From: Mycobacterium yunnanensis | GTDB taxonomy: Bacteria > Actinomycetota > Actinomycetes > Mycobacteriales > Mycobacteriaceae | Direction of reading: 5' to 3' | DNA: 64,000 bases | Assembly (NCBI RefSeq): GCF_025823185.1 | Contig: NZ_JACKVK010000011.1 | Location: 434,615-498,614, forward strand | Part shown: positions 44,657 through 53,747 of the stretch, piece after piece | Position numbering within the stretch: position 1 is the first letter of the stretch | Layout of the letters: every line of letters starts with the position of its first letter | Notes under the pieces: model-generated | Databases searched by the model: none | What the model was told of the DNA's origin: nothing | What the model saw: only the letters and a program-made list of their open reading frames with translations | Translations under genes and position numbers: made by a program

Positions 44657-45390
44657 CGGTCACCGCCGCCGACCACCGCTACCTACAGGTCGCGCGAACA
44701 CTGCGTAAGGAGATCGTCGAGGGGGTCTTCCCCGTCGGATCGCAATTGCCGACCGAACACGAACTGTGCGAACGGTTCTCGGTTAGTCGCTACACCGTCC
44801 GAGAGGCATTGCGCCGGCTACGGGACGACAATCTGGTGTCGTCGCGCCCGCGCGCCGGCACCACGGTGGTGCCCCGGGACTCGACGAGCTCCTACGCCCA
44901 AGACAACATGACGATCAACGACCTGCTGGCGTTCGCCAGCGGCGCCGCACTCGACATCGAGTCCATTCGGATGATCGTCGTCGACGCCGAATTGGCCGCC
45001 AGGACGTCACTTCCCGAGGGTGAGGAGTGGCTCGCCGTGCTGGGCTTCCGTCAAGCCGTCGGCGCGGAGGACACCCACTGCTGGACCGAGTACTACGTCA
45101 ACCGGGCCTACGCGGCGGTGGGCCGAATGCTCAAGCGCCACACCGGTCCGATCTTCCCGCTCATCGAAGATCTCTTCGGTGTCACCGTCGTAGAGGTGCA
45201 GCAGGACATCGGCGCCGTCGCCGTCAGCGCCGAGTTGGCCCCCCGGCTCGACGTGGCGGTGGGCACACCCGCGCTCGAGGTGCACCGCACATACCGGACG
45301 TCCGAGGGCGAAATCGCCCAGGTCACGATCAACACCCACGCGGCGTCGCGGTTCCGGCACTCGACGACGCTGCGCCGGGTCAAGGGCTAG
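44653..45390 (+). CDS. GntR-family (HutC/UTRA) regulator
   Basis: The 245-residue protein has an N-terminal winged helix (LRKEIVEGVFPVGSQLPTEHELCERFSVSRYTVREALRRLRDDNLV) and a C-terminal UTRA ligand domain (WLAVLGFRQAV; PLIEDLFGVTVVEVQQDI; VGTPALEVHRTYRTSEGEI). UTRA regulators respond to small effectors, often a pathway substrate. The GTG at 44653 overlaps the propeller stop by 4 bases. It is co-transcribed with the genes it probably controls. Confidence 0.92.
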   Translation: MTVTAADHRYLQVARTLRKEIVEGVFPVGSQLPTEHELCERFSVSRYTVREALRRLRDDNLVSSRPRAGTTVVPRDSTSSYAQDNMTINDLLAFASGAALDIESIRMIVVDAELAARTSLPEGEEWLAVLGFRQAVGAEDTHCWTEYYVNRAYAAVGRMLKRHTGPIFPLIEDLFGVTVVEVQQDIGAVAVSAELAPRLDVAVGTPALEVHRTYRTSEGEIAQVTINTHAASRFRHSTTLRRVKG

Positions 45391-45394
45391 CCGC

Positions 45395-47023
45395 ATGCGC
45401 GCATCCCCCGACGCCGACCGCAGAACGATTGCCGGACGGTCGATTCGATGGAACGACGAATTCGCCACCCGGGCATACGCCGACGGACTGTGGGTGACGG
45501 ACACTCTGGCCGACGCCCTCGCCAACGCTGCCGAACTGACTCCGGGGCGCATCGCCGTCGTCGACGGTGAGGTGCGAATGAGCTGCCGTGATCTGCACCG
45601 TCAGGCCACCGCACTCGCCGGTGCCCTGGTGACCCGTCTGCCCGTGGGCAGCGTGGTCGCCTCCGCGCTGCCGAACTGGCACGAAGCGGCTGTGGTGTAC
45701 CTCGGGGCCACCTTGGCCGGCATGGTGGTCACGCCGATCTTGCCGTCGCTTCGCGACCGGGAGATCGAATTCATCGTCGACGACGCCGACGTCCGAATCG
45801 TATTCGTTCCCAGCTCGTTCCGGTCGCACGACTACCCGGCGATGCTCACCCGCGTGATGGCGGGACGCGACCGGCCGCCCGAGGTGGTCGTGGTGCGCGG
45901 CGATCCTGGCGCCCACACCGACTACGCTCGGCTTCTCGCCGACCCCGCCCGTGCGCCCCTTCCAATGCTCGACCCCGACGCCGTCCGAATGATCCTCTAC
46001 ACCTCCGGCACCACGGGGCGGCCCAAGGGCGTCATGCACACGCACAATTCACTGCACGCGCTGCTCGCCCAGATTCGGGTGCACTGGCGGGTCGAGCCGG
46101 GCGACGCCTTCCTCGTGCCGTCACCCGTCGCCCACATCGGAGGGTCGATCTACGCCTTCGAGGCGCCACTGCTAATGGGCACGACGGCCGTGTTGATGGA
46201 GCGGTGGGACGCCGCCGACGGGGTTGATCTGATCGCCGTCGAACGGTGCACCCACATGGCCGGTGCAACGCCATTCCTCGAACAGTTGTTGACCGCCGCG
46301 CAGAGCGCCGGCACCCGACTTCCCGAATTGAAGGTCTTCATCTGTGGCGGGGCATCAGTGCCACCGTCGTTGATCCGCAGGGCCACGGCGTTCTTCGATC
46401 GTGCCATGGTGACACGCGTCTACGGATCTACCGAGGTCCCGGTGACCACCGTCGGCACCCCCGACGACGCGGACCGTGCCGCCGACACCGACGGTCGCCC
46501 CGGAATCGCCGACGTCCGGCTCGCCGACCACGACGCGGCGACGGCGGGTTCCGGTGAGATCCTGGCCCGCGGAGCCCAGATGCTCGTCGGCTATCTGCAC
46601 GAGGAGGACGAGACGAATTCGTTCGACGACGACGGATACTTCCGGACCGGCGACCTGGGCACGTGGGACCGCGACTGTCTGGTGGTCACCGGTCGGGCCA
46701 AGGACATCATCATCCGCAACGGCGAGAACATCTCCCCCAAGGAAATCGAGGACATCCTGGTGGGACACGACGGCATCGCCGAGGTCGCGATAGTTGGTGT
46801 GCCACATCCGACGACCGGTGAACGGGCGTGGGCGGTGATCGTGCCCTCGACGCCGACGACCACCGTCGCTGTCGCCGATCTCTGGGACTACCTCCGCGAG
46901 CGGGGCGTTTCGGCGTTCAAGGTTCCCGAGCAGGTCGCGATGTGGACCGAGCTGCCGAAGAACGCGGCGGGCAAGGTGCTCAAGCAAGAGATCAGATGGA
47001 CGCTCCGTCACGAAGGTGGATGA
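45395..47023 (+). CDS. Acyl-CoA synthetase (FadD-type ligase)
   Basis: The 542-residue ligase has MILYTSGTTGRPKGVMHTH, VYGSTEVP, the hinge VTGRAKDIIIRNGENISPKEIE and LPKNAAGKVLKQEI. Its ~35-residue N-terminal extension before the AMP-binding domain resembles cyclohexanecarboxylate-type ligases. It starts 4 bases after the GntR stop. It would activate an acid made by the oxygenase operon. Confidence 0.92.
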   Translation: MRASPDADRRTIAGRSIRWNDEFATRAYADGLWVTDTLADALANAAELTPGRIAVVDGEVRMSCRDLHRQATALAGALVTRLPVGSVVASALPNWHEAAVVYLGATLAGMVVTPILPSLRDREIEFIVDDADVRIVFVPSSFRSHDYPAMLTRVMAGRDRPPEVVVVRGDPGAHTDYARLLADPARAPLPMLDPDAVRMILYTSGTTGRPKGVMHTHNSLHALLAQIRVHWRVEPGDAFLVPSPVAHIGGSIYAFEAPLLMGTTAVLMERWDAADGVDLIAVERCTHMAGATPFLEQLLTAAQSAGTRLPELKVFICGGASVPPSLIRRATAFFDRAMVTRVYGSTEVPVTTVGTPDDADRAADTDGRPGIADVRLADHDAATAGSGEILARGAQMLVGYLHEEDETNSFDDDGYFRTGDLGTWDRDCLVVTGRAKDIIIRNGENISPKEIEDILVGHDGIAEVAIVGVPHPTTGERAWAVIVPSTPTTTVAVADLWDYLRERGVSAFKVPEQVAMWTELPKNAAGKVLKQEIRWTLRHEGG

Positions 47024-47024
47024 C

Positions 47025-47798
47025 ATGCAGGTTGCGATCGTTACGGGGGCGAGCAGCGGAATCGGCTTCGGCACGGCTCTCACACTGGCCGGGTCGGGCA
47101 TCGCCGTCCTGGGCACCGGGCGGGATCGTGAACGCCTCGACGAACTGGCCGCGGCGGCGGGCGAGTGGGGCCAGGTGGCCACCTTGGCCGTCGACCTCAC
47201 CGCCGAAGACGGGCCCCGGCGAGTCGTCGACGCGGCCCTCGACCGGTGGGGCCGAGTCGACTACCTGGTCAACAATGCCGGAGTCGGCAAGCCGAAGCCA
47301 CTGCACGAAACCGACGACGAATCCTTGGACTACTTCCTCGGTTTGATGCTCCGTGCGCCGTTTCGGCTCGCCCGTGAGGTGATCCCGCATCTGGCCCCCG
47401 GGTCGGCCATCGTCAACGTCACGTCGACGTTCGCCGTCGTCGGCGGCCTACGCGGCGGGGCGTATTCCGCCGCGAAGGGCGGTCTGGGCGCCCTGACGAC
47501 GCACATCGCCTGCCAGTATGGCGCGCAGGGCATTCGGTGCAACGCGGTCGCCCCCGGTGTCACCCTCACCCCGATGGTCGCCGAGCGACTCGACGACGAA
47601 CGGTTCCGCAAGATCAACGCCGAGATGACACCGCACGAGCGACTGGGCACCGTCGAGGACGTCGCAAGCACCATCGCGTTCCTGTGTTCCCCCGGTGGCA
47701 GTTTCATCAACGGGCAGACCATCGTCGTCGACGGCGGCTGGAGTTCGACGAAGTATCTCTCGGAGTTCGCGCTGTCTTCGAAGTGGGAGCCCCGGTGA
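47025..47798 (+). CDS. Short-chain dehydrogenase
   Basis: The 257-residue SDR has AIVTGASSGIGFGTALTLAGSG, VNNAGVGKPKP and the catalytic YSAAK, with INGQTIVVDGGWS at the C-terminus. I took the ATG at 47025; a GTG at 47016 is in frame but has no better ribosome site. It lies between two ligase genes with overlapping or near-touching ends. Substrate unknown. Confidence 0.9.
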   Translation: MQVAIVTGASSGIGFGTALTLAGSGIAVLGTGRDRERLDELAAAAGEWGQVATLAVDLTAEDGPRRVVDAALDRWGRVDYLVNNAGVGKPKPLHETDDESLDYFLGLMLRAPFRLAREVIPHLAPGSAIVNVTSTFAVVGGLRGGAYSAAKGGLGALTTHIACQYGAQGIRCNAVAPGVTLTPMVAERLDDERFRKINAEMTPHERLGTVEDVASTIAFLCSPGGSFINGQTIVVDGGWSSTKYLSEFALSSKWEPR

Positions 47799-49282
47799 AC
47801 GTCTTCAGCGTCCTGGACCAGGCTGCCGCGCGGTATGGCGACCGTGGCGCAGTCTTTCTCGGCATGCAGCAGCAACACACCTGGGCAGAACTGCACGAGC
47901 GCGCTCTGCGACTGGCCGGGTCGATCCGTTCGACACTGCCTGCCGGTTCACGCATCGCGGTGGCCAGCGAGAACTGCCCCGAATTCGTCGAGTTGATGTT
48001 CGCGGCCTGGGCCGCCGAATGCGTGATCGTGCCCGTCAACTACAAGCTGCACGTTCGAGAGATGCAACAGATATTCGACGACTCCGGCGCGGCACAGGTG
48101 TTCGCCTCCCCGAAGATCGCCGCCCAACTCGACGGTACGGCAGCCGTTCCCGTCGAGGTAATCGGCTCCGACGCATATCGACACCGCATGTCGACGACGC
48201 CGCTGGAGTCACCGCGGCGGACCGATCCCGCGTCGTTGGCGTGGCTGTTCTACACCAGCGGAACCACCGGCCGCTCCAAGGGCGCCATGCTGTCGCACCG
48301 CAACCTGATGGCGATGACCGTCTCGCACCTCGCGGACTTCGACGACCCCAACCAGGACTGCAGCCTGATCCACGGGGCACCGATGTCGCACGGTTCGGGC
48401 CTGTACATCGCACCGTACGTGCTACGTGGTGCACGGCAGGTGATTCCTCAGTCACAAGCATTCGAGCCCGAGGAGTTCCTCGATCTGTGCGATCGGCATC
48501 CCGGATGCAGCACGTTTCTCGCGCCGACGATGGTGGGACGCCTCGTGCACACCGGTCGAAACTGCCCGGCCAATCTCCGCACGATCGTGTACGGCGGGGG
48601 ACCGATGTACGTCGAATCCCTGAAGAAGGCGATGGCGGCGTTTGGGTCCGTCTTCGTCCAGCTGTACGGCCAGGGTGAGGCCCCGATGACGATCACGGGC
48701 CTACGACGAGCAGACCACGAGAACACCGACGACGCGACTCTCGGCTGCGTCGGATACGCCCGGTCCGGAGTGGACGTGACCGTCCTGCGGGCCGACGGCA
48801 CCCAAGCCGACATCGGAGAAATCGGCGAGATCGTCTGCCGCGGAGACGTCGTCATGTCCGGGTACTGGAACAACCCGGCAGCCACCGCGACCACTCTGCA
48901 GGATGGCTGGCTCCTGACCGGGGACATGGGGTGCTTCGACGCGCGTGGTTACCTCACTCTGCGGGACCGGTCCAAGGACGTGGTCATCAGTGGCGGCAGT
49001 AACGTCTACCCCCGCGAAGTCGAAGAGGTGCTGCTGGAACATCCTGCGGTGGAAGAGGTTTGCGTGGTCGGCATGCCTGACGCGGACTGGGGCGAAGTCG
49101 TGGTCGCGTTCATCGTCGGCGCTGCGGCCGAGACTGATCTCGACGCCCATCTGCTAGAACGGATCGCCCGCTTCAAGCGACCCAAACGCTACGTCTACGT
49201 CGACTATCTACCGAAGAATGCCTACGGCAAGGTGCTCAAACGAGAACTACGCGAGAGGCTGTTCGCCGAGGAGCCAGCATGA
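47795..49282 (+). CDS. Acyl-CoA synthetase (FadD-type ligase)
   Basis: The 495-residue ligase has WLFYTSGTTGRSKGAMLSHRN, LYGQGEAP, LRDRSKDVVISGGSNVYPREVEEV and LPKNAYGKVLKRELRE. The GTG at 47795 overlaps the SDR stop by 4 bases. It is the last clear gene of the rightward operon. An ATGA at its stop opens a 70-codon frame (49279-49491) of compositionally poor, Arg/Pro-rich sequence, which might be the worn-down start of a former next gene. Confidence 0.92.
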   Translation: MNVFSVLDQAAARYGDRGAVFLGMQQQHTWAELHERALRLAGSIRSTLPAGSRIAVASENCPEFVELMFAAWAAECVIVPVNYKLHVREMQQIFDDSGAAQVFASPKIAAQLDGTAAVPVEVIGSDAYRHRMSTTPLESPRRTDPASLAWLFYTSGTTGRSKGAMLSHRNLMAMTVSHLADFDDPNQDCSLIHGAPMSHGSGLYIAPYVLRGARQVIPQSQAFEPEEFLDLCDRHPGCSTFLAPTMVGRLVHTGRNCPANLRTIVYGGGPMYVESLKKAMAAFGSVFVQLYGQGEAPMTITGLRRADHENTDDATLGCVGYARSGVDVTVLRADGTQADIGEIGEIVCRGDVVMSGYWNNPAATATTLQDGWLLTGDMGCFDARGYLTLRDRSKDVVISGGSNVYPREVEEVLLEHPAVEEVCVVGMPDADWGEVVVAFIVGAAAETDLDAHLLERIARFKRPKRYVYVDYLPKNAYGKVLKRELRERLFAEEPA

Positions 49283-49336
49283 CCAAACCCGCTGCCAGGC
49301 TGCCCAGTCCGTGCCCGTGCCGCGTACGGGTGCCGC

Positions 49337-49489
49337 TCAGCGTAATTCAACCTCAGGGTCCTCGTCAGGCGTGGCGGCGGTCCCCAAGCCTTCGGCGCCG
49401 GGGGTGGCCGGGGCCAACACCTCGTCGTCGCGTTCCTCGCCGTCGGCCAGTTCGGCCGCCACTCCCTCGTTCGGTCCAAGAGCACCCAT
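49337..49489 (-). CDS. Possible small acidic protein
   Basis: A 50-residue frame starting MGALGPNEGVAAELADGEE and ending DEDPEVELR. It is strongly acidic, without membrane segments, and the ATG follows AGAAGG at a good distance. It is convergent with the ligase operon. The composition looks like a real disordered acidic peptide, but only homology would settle it. Confidence 0.45.
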   Translation of the reverse strand: MGALGPNEGVAAELADGEERDDEVLAPATPGAEGLGTAATPDEDPEVELR

Positions 49490-49663
49490 GATTCGACCTT
49501 CTTTCGATTGGACGATCGCCGACTTTCGTGCCGATCGCAAAACGACTGACTGTCTAACTCTTACCCCACGACAGCCTTCCCCAATCAGTCGGATCTCATT
49601 GGCGCACAGCTTGACCCGGCCGCAGAAGATGAACCTCGATCACACGTCCTAGATTGGAGCGCC
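49490..49663. other. Intergenic spacer before the DoxX gene
   Basis: No gene is convincing here. The base composition is lower in GC than its surroundings (for example AAAACGACTGACTGTCTAAC), as expected for a promoter region serving the DoxX gene and the small minus-strand frame. I see no clear repeat or hairpin. Confidence 0.5.
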
Positions 49664-50185
49664 ATGAATGCCCTTGACTTCAGCATCCTTCTGCTACGCC
49701 TCGTGCTGGGCCTGACGATGGCGGCGCACGGCTACAACAAATTCTTCGGCGGGGGCCGAATCCCGGGTACCGCTGGTTGGTTCGACAGCATCGGTATGCG
49801 GCCAGGCATGTTTCATGCTCGCGTCGCAGCCACGACCGAGGTCGCCGCTGGCTTGGGCTTGGCCCTAGGGTTGCTCACTCCGGTGCCCGCCGCGGGGTTC
49901 GTCGCGCTGATGATCGTTGCAGCCTGGACGGTGCATCGCAAGAACGGATTCTTCATCGTCAAGGAGGGTTGGGAATACAACCTCATCCTCGGAGCCGCGG
50001 CGGTGGCCATCGCGGGCCTCGGCGCGGGCGAAATCAGCCTGGATCACGTGCTATTCGACTCCGACACACGTAGTTACCTGCAAGGTTGGACGGGTCTACT
50101 CATCGCCGTGGTGCTGGGCTTGGCGGGCGGCATCGGACAACTGGTCATCTTCTTCCGACCTCCCCCGGCCAAGGAAGCGGTCTAA
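49664..50185 (+). CDS. DoxX-family membrane protein
   Basis: The 173-residue protein has four predicted membrane helices (ILLLRLVLGLTMAAHGYNKFF; AAGLGLALGLLTPVPAAGFVALMIVAAWTV; LILGAAAVAIAGLGAG; GLLIAVVLGLAGGIGQLVIFF) and the DoxX motif AHGYNKFFGGG near the start. DoxX proteins are integral membrane proteins tied to redox homeostasis. It stands alone, converging on the amidohydrolase gene. Confidence 0.9.
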   Translation: MNALDFSILLLRLVLGLTMAAHGYNKFFGGGRIPGTAGWFDSIGMRPGMFHARVAATTEVAAGLGLALGLLTPVPAAGFVALMIVAAWTVHRKNGFFIVKEGWEYNLILGAAAVAIAGLGAGEISLDHVLFDSDTRSYLQGWTGLLIAVVLGLAGGIGQLVIFFRPPPAKEAV

Positions 50186-50199
50186 GGCTGGCCAGGCCG

Positions 50200-51552
50200 T
50201 TATCGACGCGCTGGGTCGGGCCAAACCTGCTCGCCGCCAACGATGGTCGCGATTACATCGGTCGAATCCAGCCGGGCCAGCGCTTCGTCGGGAGGGACCC
50301 GTAGCACGCAGAGGTCTCCCGCCTCGCCAGTGGCGACTGTTCGCGGTGACGCCGGGTCGTCGCAAAGGCCCAGGAACATGGTCAGCGCTTCGATCGGGCT
50401 CACCCGCTCCTCGGCGCCCAGGACGACGCCGTTGCGGGTACGTCGCGTCACCGCGGCGCGCATCGAGGCCCACGGGTCACCGTAGCCAAATGGCATGTCC
50501 GTCGACAGTGCCACGGGCACGCCAGCGCGACGCAGAGAGGCCACCCGCCACAGTTGGTGGTGTTCTTCTGGTGGGACGTCGACGAGGTACTGGTCGCCGC
50601 GTTCGGCGACGAAGTTGGGTTGGGTAACCACGGTTGCACCGAGCTCGGCGAGATCGGCGATGCAGTCGTCTGGGATCACCGCCGCGTGTTCGATGCGATC
50701 ACGAGGGTGGACTCCCATCTCCCGCAGCGCGGCGATGGTCACCACCAACTGCGCAGCGGTGACACTGTGAACGGCGACCGGCCTTCCCCCTTCGTGGCAA
50801 CGCCCGACCCACCGGCACAGCCCGTCGAGATCGAGGTCGACGTCGTCGAGAATGCGCTTGGCCGGCCCCTGCGAGCTGCCGAGGACCGCTTCGACGCCCG
50901 GCGGAGCCATAAGGTGCATTCGCGGAAGGAAGTCGCCAGACAGTGATGCAGCGGAGAGACTTTCGATGTCCGCTGCGCCGTATTCCGGGGTGGCGTCGGT
51001 GACGCCGGTGACGCCTCGACTCGCCAGCACGTTACTGAGCGCACGCAGGGAAGCCGCGTCGCCGAGGGGGCCGGGACCGGCGCTCGTGTCCGCGCGGTGC
51101 AGACGCCCGTCGGACAGGTTCGTCAGCCCGGCCTTCGCGAGTCCGATGGAATTGAAGGTCCACGATGCGCCGCTACGATGCTGCACCCGCACTGGCACTG
51201 GAGGCGCGAGCACGTCCAGCGACGTCCGGTCCAACGGCCCGGCGACCGAGTCGTGGTAGCCGACGGCTCGAATCCACCCGTCGGCACCGACGGAGGCAGT
51301 CGCGAGCGCGTGCCTGAACTCGGATTCAGATCGAATGTCTGGCGGTCCCACCGCGACGGACCCCAAGGCGGCTGCAGCGGAACGCAGATGCACGTGATGA
51401 TCGTGAAGTCCCGGAATCACCGTGCCGAGGCCTGCCTCGAGCACCACCTCACCAGACTGCGGATCCAGCCCTACCCCAACGGCTTCGATCAGGTGGCCAA
51501 CACGAAGATCGGTGACCGTACCGTCGAGAAGTGTCGCGTTGACGATCAGCAC
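50200..51552 (-). CDS. Amidohydrolase (YtcJ/Amidohydro_3-like)
   Basis: The 450-residue protein has a classical metal site (HDHHVHL at about residue 51), AVHSVTAAQLV, RIEHAAVIPDD and ALSTDMPFGYGDP, the pattern of Amidohydro_3/YtcJ-type metal-dependent hydrolases. The start is a GTG at 51552 overlapping the CoA-transferase by 7 bases. It is third in an operon with a hydratase and a CoA-transferase, so it may open an amide or lactam intermediate. Confidence 0.88.
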   Translation of the reverse strand: MLIVNATLLDGTVTDLRVGHLIEAVGVGLDPQSGEVVLEAGLGTVIPGLHDHHVHLRSAAAALGSVAVGPPDIRSESEFRHALATASVGADGWIRAVGYHDSVAGPLDRTSLDVLAPPVPVRVQHRSGASWTFNSIGLAKAGLTNLSDGRLHRADTSAGPGPLGDAASLRALSNVLASRGVTGVTDATPEYGAADIESLSAASLSGDFLPRMHLMAPPGVEAVLGSSQGPAKRILDDVDLDLDGLCRWVGRCHEGGRPVAVHSVTAAQLVVTIAALREMGVHPRDRIEHAAVIPDDCIADLAELGATVVTQPNFVAERGDQYLVDVPPEEHHQLWRVASLRRAGVPVALSTDMPFGYGDPWASMRAAVTRRTRNGVVLGAEERVSPIEALTMFLGLCDDPASPRTVATGEAGDLCVLRVPPDEALARLDSTDVIATIVGGEQVWPDPARR

Positions 51553-52670
51553 GGCGACTTAGTGCGTTCGGCGAGCAGTTGCCTCACGGCGCCGTTGTCG
51601 GCACCGAGGTCACGAGCCGCCGCGCACGGCTCCGGCGGCACCGAGGGCGTGAAGGGTACTTCGGCGGCCGCGGGCAGTGCCGCGTAAGTTGCGGCGACCT
51701 GAGCCATGGCGACTTCGATCAGCTCGCCGCCGCCTCTCGCCAGCGCCGCGAATACCTCACGCGCAGCGGTGATCCCGGTGAGCGGGTCAGCGATGGCGTC
51801 GCCGCAGAAGACTGGCCGGTTGGCGGCCCACCTGACCAACCCACCGGCAACCGCAGCATCGTCGCCGAAGGCCGGGCGCTGGTCGTGGCCTTTGCGGGTG
51901 CCGTAACCGCTGATGCGCAACCACACGCGTCCAGGTCTACCCTCCAAGTGGCTCGGGCCCACCCGACGACGCAGCAGCGCCGCAGGTCGCGACCCCTCCA
52001 GGATGACATCCGACGCGGACAACAGTTCCCTGAGCGCCTCGACGTCGCGATCGAAGTCGACTGCATAACTGAGCTTGTCGCCGTTCATCGAGTCGAAGAA
52101 CGCTCGATGTCCACGCCGGGTGCCGTCTGGTCGCCGTGGGCTCTCCACCTTGACGACGACTGCGCCAGCGCGCGCCAAGAGCAGACCACACAGTGGACCG
52201 GCCCACATCGACGTCAGATCGGCCACCAAGAGTCCCGCGGCCGACCGGGGCGCGGCCGCGACGCCGGACGGCGATACGGTTGGCGAAGCTGGCGCCGTCT
52301 CGTTTAGCGCGGCTGCCGGGACGTCGAGAAGCCGTGCGCGTTGCACGACCTGCGCGGTCGACCGGGTCGCGGCCCAGCGCTGCACCGTCGACCACGGATC
52401 TGGGGCGGCTCGGTCCTGTTCGACGAGGGCTGGCACGGCGTCGACGTCGTCGTTGCGCGACAACGTGATTGCGCACCAGTCGTCCAGTGTTCGAAGGAGA
52501 TGCGTCGCGCCGCCTGCGGAGACCTGGCCGTGCGGGGCGATCGCCAGCAACCGTGCGCGGCCGGTCAAGACGTGGTGGGCGTCGAGGGACACCCCGGCGA
52601 GCGACTGTATCTCCGCCGCAACGCCGCTGGCGCGAGACAACACTTCCGAGGGGATGCCAAGCGGAGTCAT
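51546..52670 (-). CDS. Family III CoA-transferase with permuted domain order
   Basis: The 374-residue protein contains the parts of a CaiB/BaiF CoA-transferase in an unusual order. Residues ~30-125 look like the small domain normally found in the middle (HGQVSAGGATHLLRTLDDWCAITL; VQRARLLDVPAAALNE). The N-terminal Rossmann part follows at ~145 (LLVADLTSMWAGPLCGLLLARAGAVVVKVE), then the catalytic-Asp region (GDAIADPLTGITAAREVFAAL) near the C-terminus. This is a circular permutation of the usual layout. It overlaps both neighbours, so it is intact and expressed with them. Confidence 0.82.
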   Translation of the reverse strand: MTPLGIPSEVLSRASGVAAEIQSLAGVSLDAHHVLTGRARLLAIAPHGQVSAGGATHLLRTLDDWCAITLSRNDDVDAVPALVEQDRAAPDPWSTVQRWAATRSTAQVVQRARLLDVPAAALNETAPASPTVSPSGVAAAPRSAAGLLVADLTSMWAGPLCGLLLARAGAVVVKVESPRRPDGTRRGHRAFFDSMNGDKLSYAVDFDRDVEALRELLSASDVILEGSRPAALLRRRVGPSHLEGRPGRVWLRISGYGTRKGHDQRPAFGDDAAVAGGLVRWAANRPVFCGDAIADPLTGITAAREVFAALARGGGELIEVAMAQVAATYAALPAAAEVPFTPSVPPEPCAAARDLGADNGAVRQLLAERTKSPC

Positions 52671-53656
52671 CCTTGCGCCCCCGGTGTGGCGGGCGCCCGT
52701 TCATCCGCTGTCTCGACCGCGTCGACCAGCCCCCAGCGCAGTGCCGTTGCGGCGTCGACGGTCCTTCCCGTCAGCACGAGGTACGCAGTCCGCCACCGCC
52801 CGATGCGCCGGGTCACGCTGACGGTACCGCCGGCACCGGGTATCAAACCCAGACGCAACTCCGGCAACCCGAGCACCGTGTCCGGCCTGCAGACGACGTG
52901 CCCGCAGAACGCAGCCATCTCCAGCCCGCTGCCGAGCACGTGACCATGGATTCGGGCCTGGCAGTCGCGCTTTAGACGACGGGCGAGTGAATCGAGCGCC
53001 AGAGCGGGGCTATGACGCGTTCGGGCGAGGTGGGCGCTCACCGGATCGGCAAGGGTTCCGAACTCTGCGAGGTCGCCGCCACTGCAGAACGACGGTCCCG
53101 CACCCGACAACACCACCTTGACGATGGAGGTGTCCGTGTTGGCAACCTCCAGGGCGTCGAGGAGAGCGGCGCGCATGCGGTTACTGAATGCATTGTGTTG
53201 GCGCGGGCGATTCAACCGAACGTCGAGTTGATCGCCCGTTCGCTCGATGAGGACGGGATCGCCGGAGTCGTCGCACGTGGCTCGTCCTCGGCCGGCCAAC
53301 CAGCCCTTGAACTCTGAACCTGCTTGCAACGTCGAATAAGCCAGGGACTCGGTGACGATACCGGTCAGCGTGGGAGTATCGCGCGCGACGGCCCGGAGCA
53401 CGTCGTCGCAAACGGCGGCGGCCTGTGACCACCGCGCCAACCGGTCTTCCAACTCCTCGAGCGCTGCGGGCACCGACGGAACCTGAACCCACCGAACGTC
53501 GTCGACTTCGGTTTCGGTCAGCGCGAAAGATGCCTGTTCAAGCCAGCGGTCGTCAGCGGAGGCCCTCGAGTCGCCATGGGCCACGACGACGCCGGACGGA
53601 TTCTCCCGCTCGGCGAATCGATCCGGACCGGCCAGGTCCAGCACGCGGAACGTCAT
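52667..53656 (-). CDS. Enoyl-CoA hydratase with N-terminal extension
   Basis: The 329-residue protein is a crotonase from about residue 130 on, and unlike the two others in the window it keeps both catalytic glutamates (GSGLEMAAFC and GLPELRLGLIPGAGG), so real enoyl-CoA hydration is likely. The first ~130 residues (ADDRWLEQASFALTETEVDDVRWVQVP...) are extra and match no domain I recognise. First gene of the operon to 50200. Confidence 0.87.
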   Translation of the reverse strand: MTFRVLDLAGPDRFAERENPSGVVVAHGDSRASADDRWLEQASFALTETEVDDVRWVQVPSVPAALEELEDRLARWSQAAAVCDDVLRAVARDTPTLTGIVTESLAYSTLQAGSEFKGWLAGRGRATCDDSGDPVLIERTGDQLDVRLNRPRQHNAFSNRMRAALLDALEVANTDTSIVKVVLSGAGPSFCSGGDLAEFGTLADPVSAHLARTRHSPALALDSLARRLKRDCQARIHGHVLGSGLEMAAFCGHVVCRPDTVLGLPELRLGLIPGAGGTVSVTRRIGRWRTAYLVLTGRTVDAATALRWGLVDAVETADERAPATPGAQG

Positions 53657-53747
53657 CGACCCACCGTGCCATCTTCATTGCAAAATCGTCATCTAACGTT
53701 CGCCATTGGCGCAAGGCTCTACGGAAACCCTGGGGCGTCGTCGACCC

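Noticed and set aside
49279..49491. A 70-codon frame coupled to the last ligase by ATGA
   Set aside because: Composition is Arg/Pro-rich and unlike a protein; only mentioned as a possible remnant.
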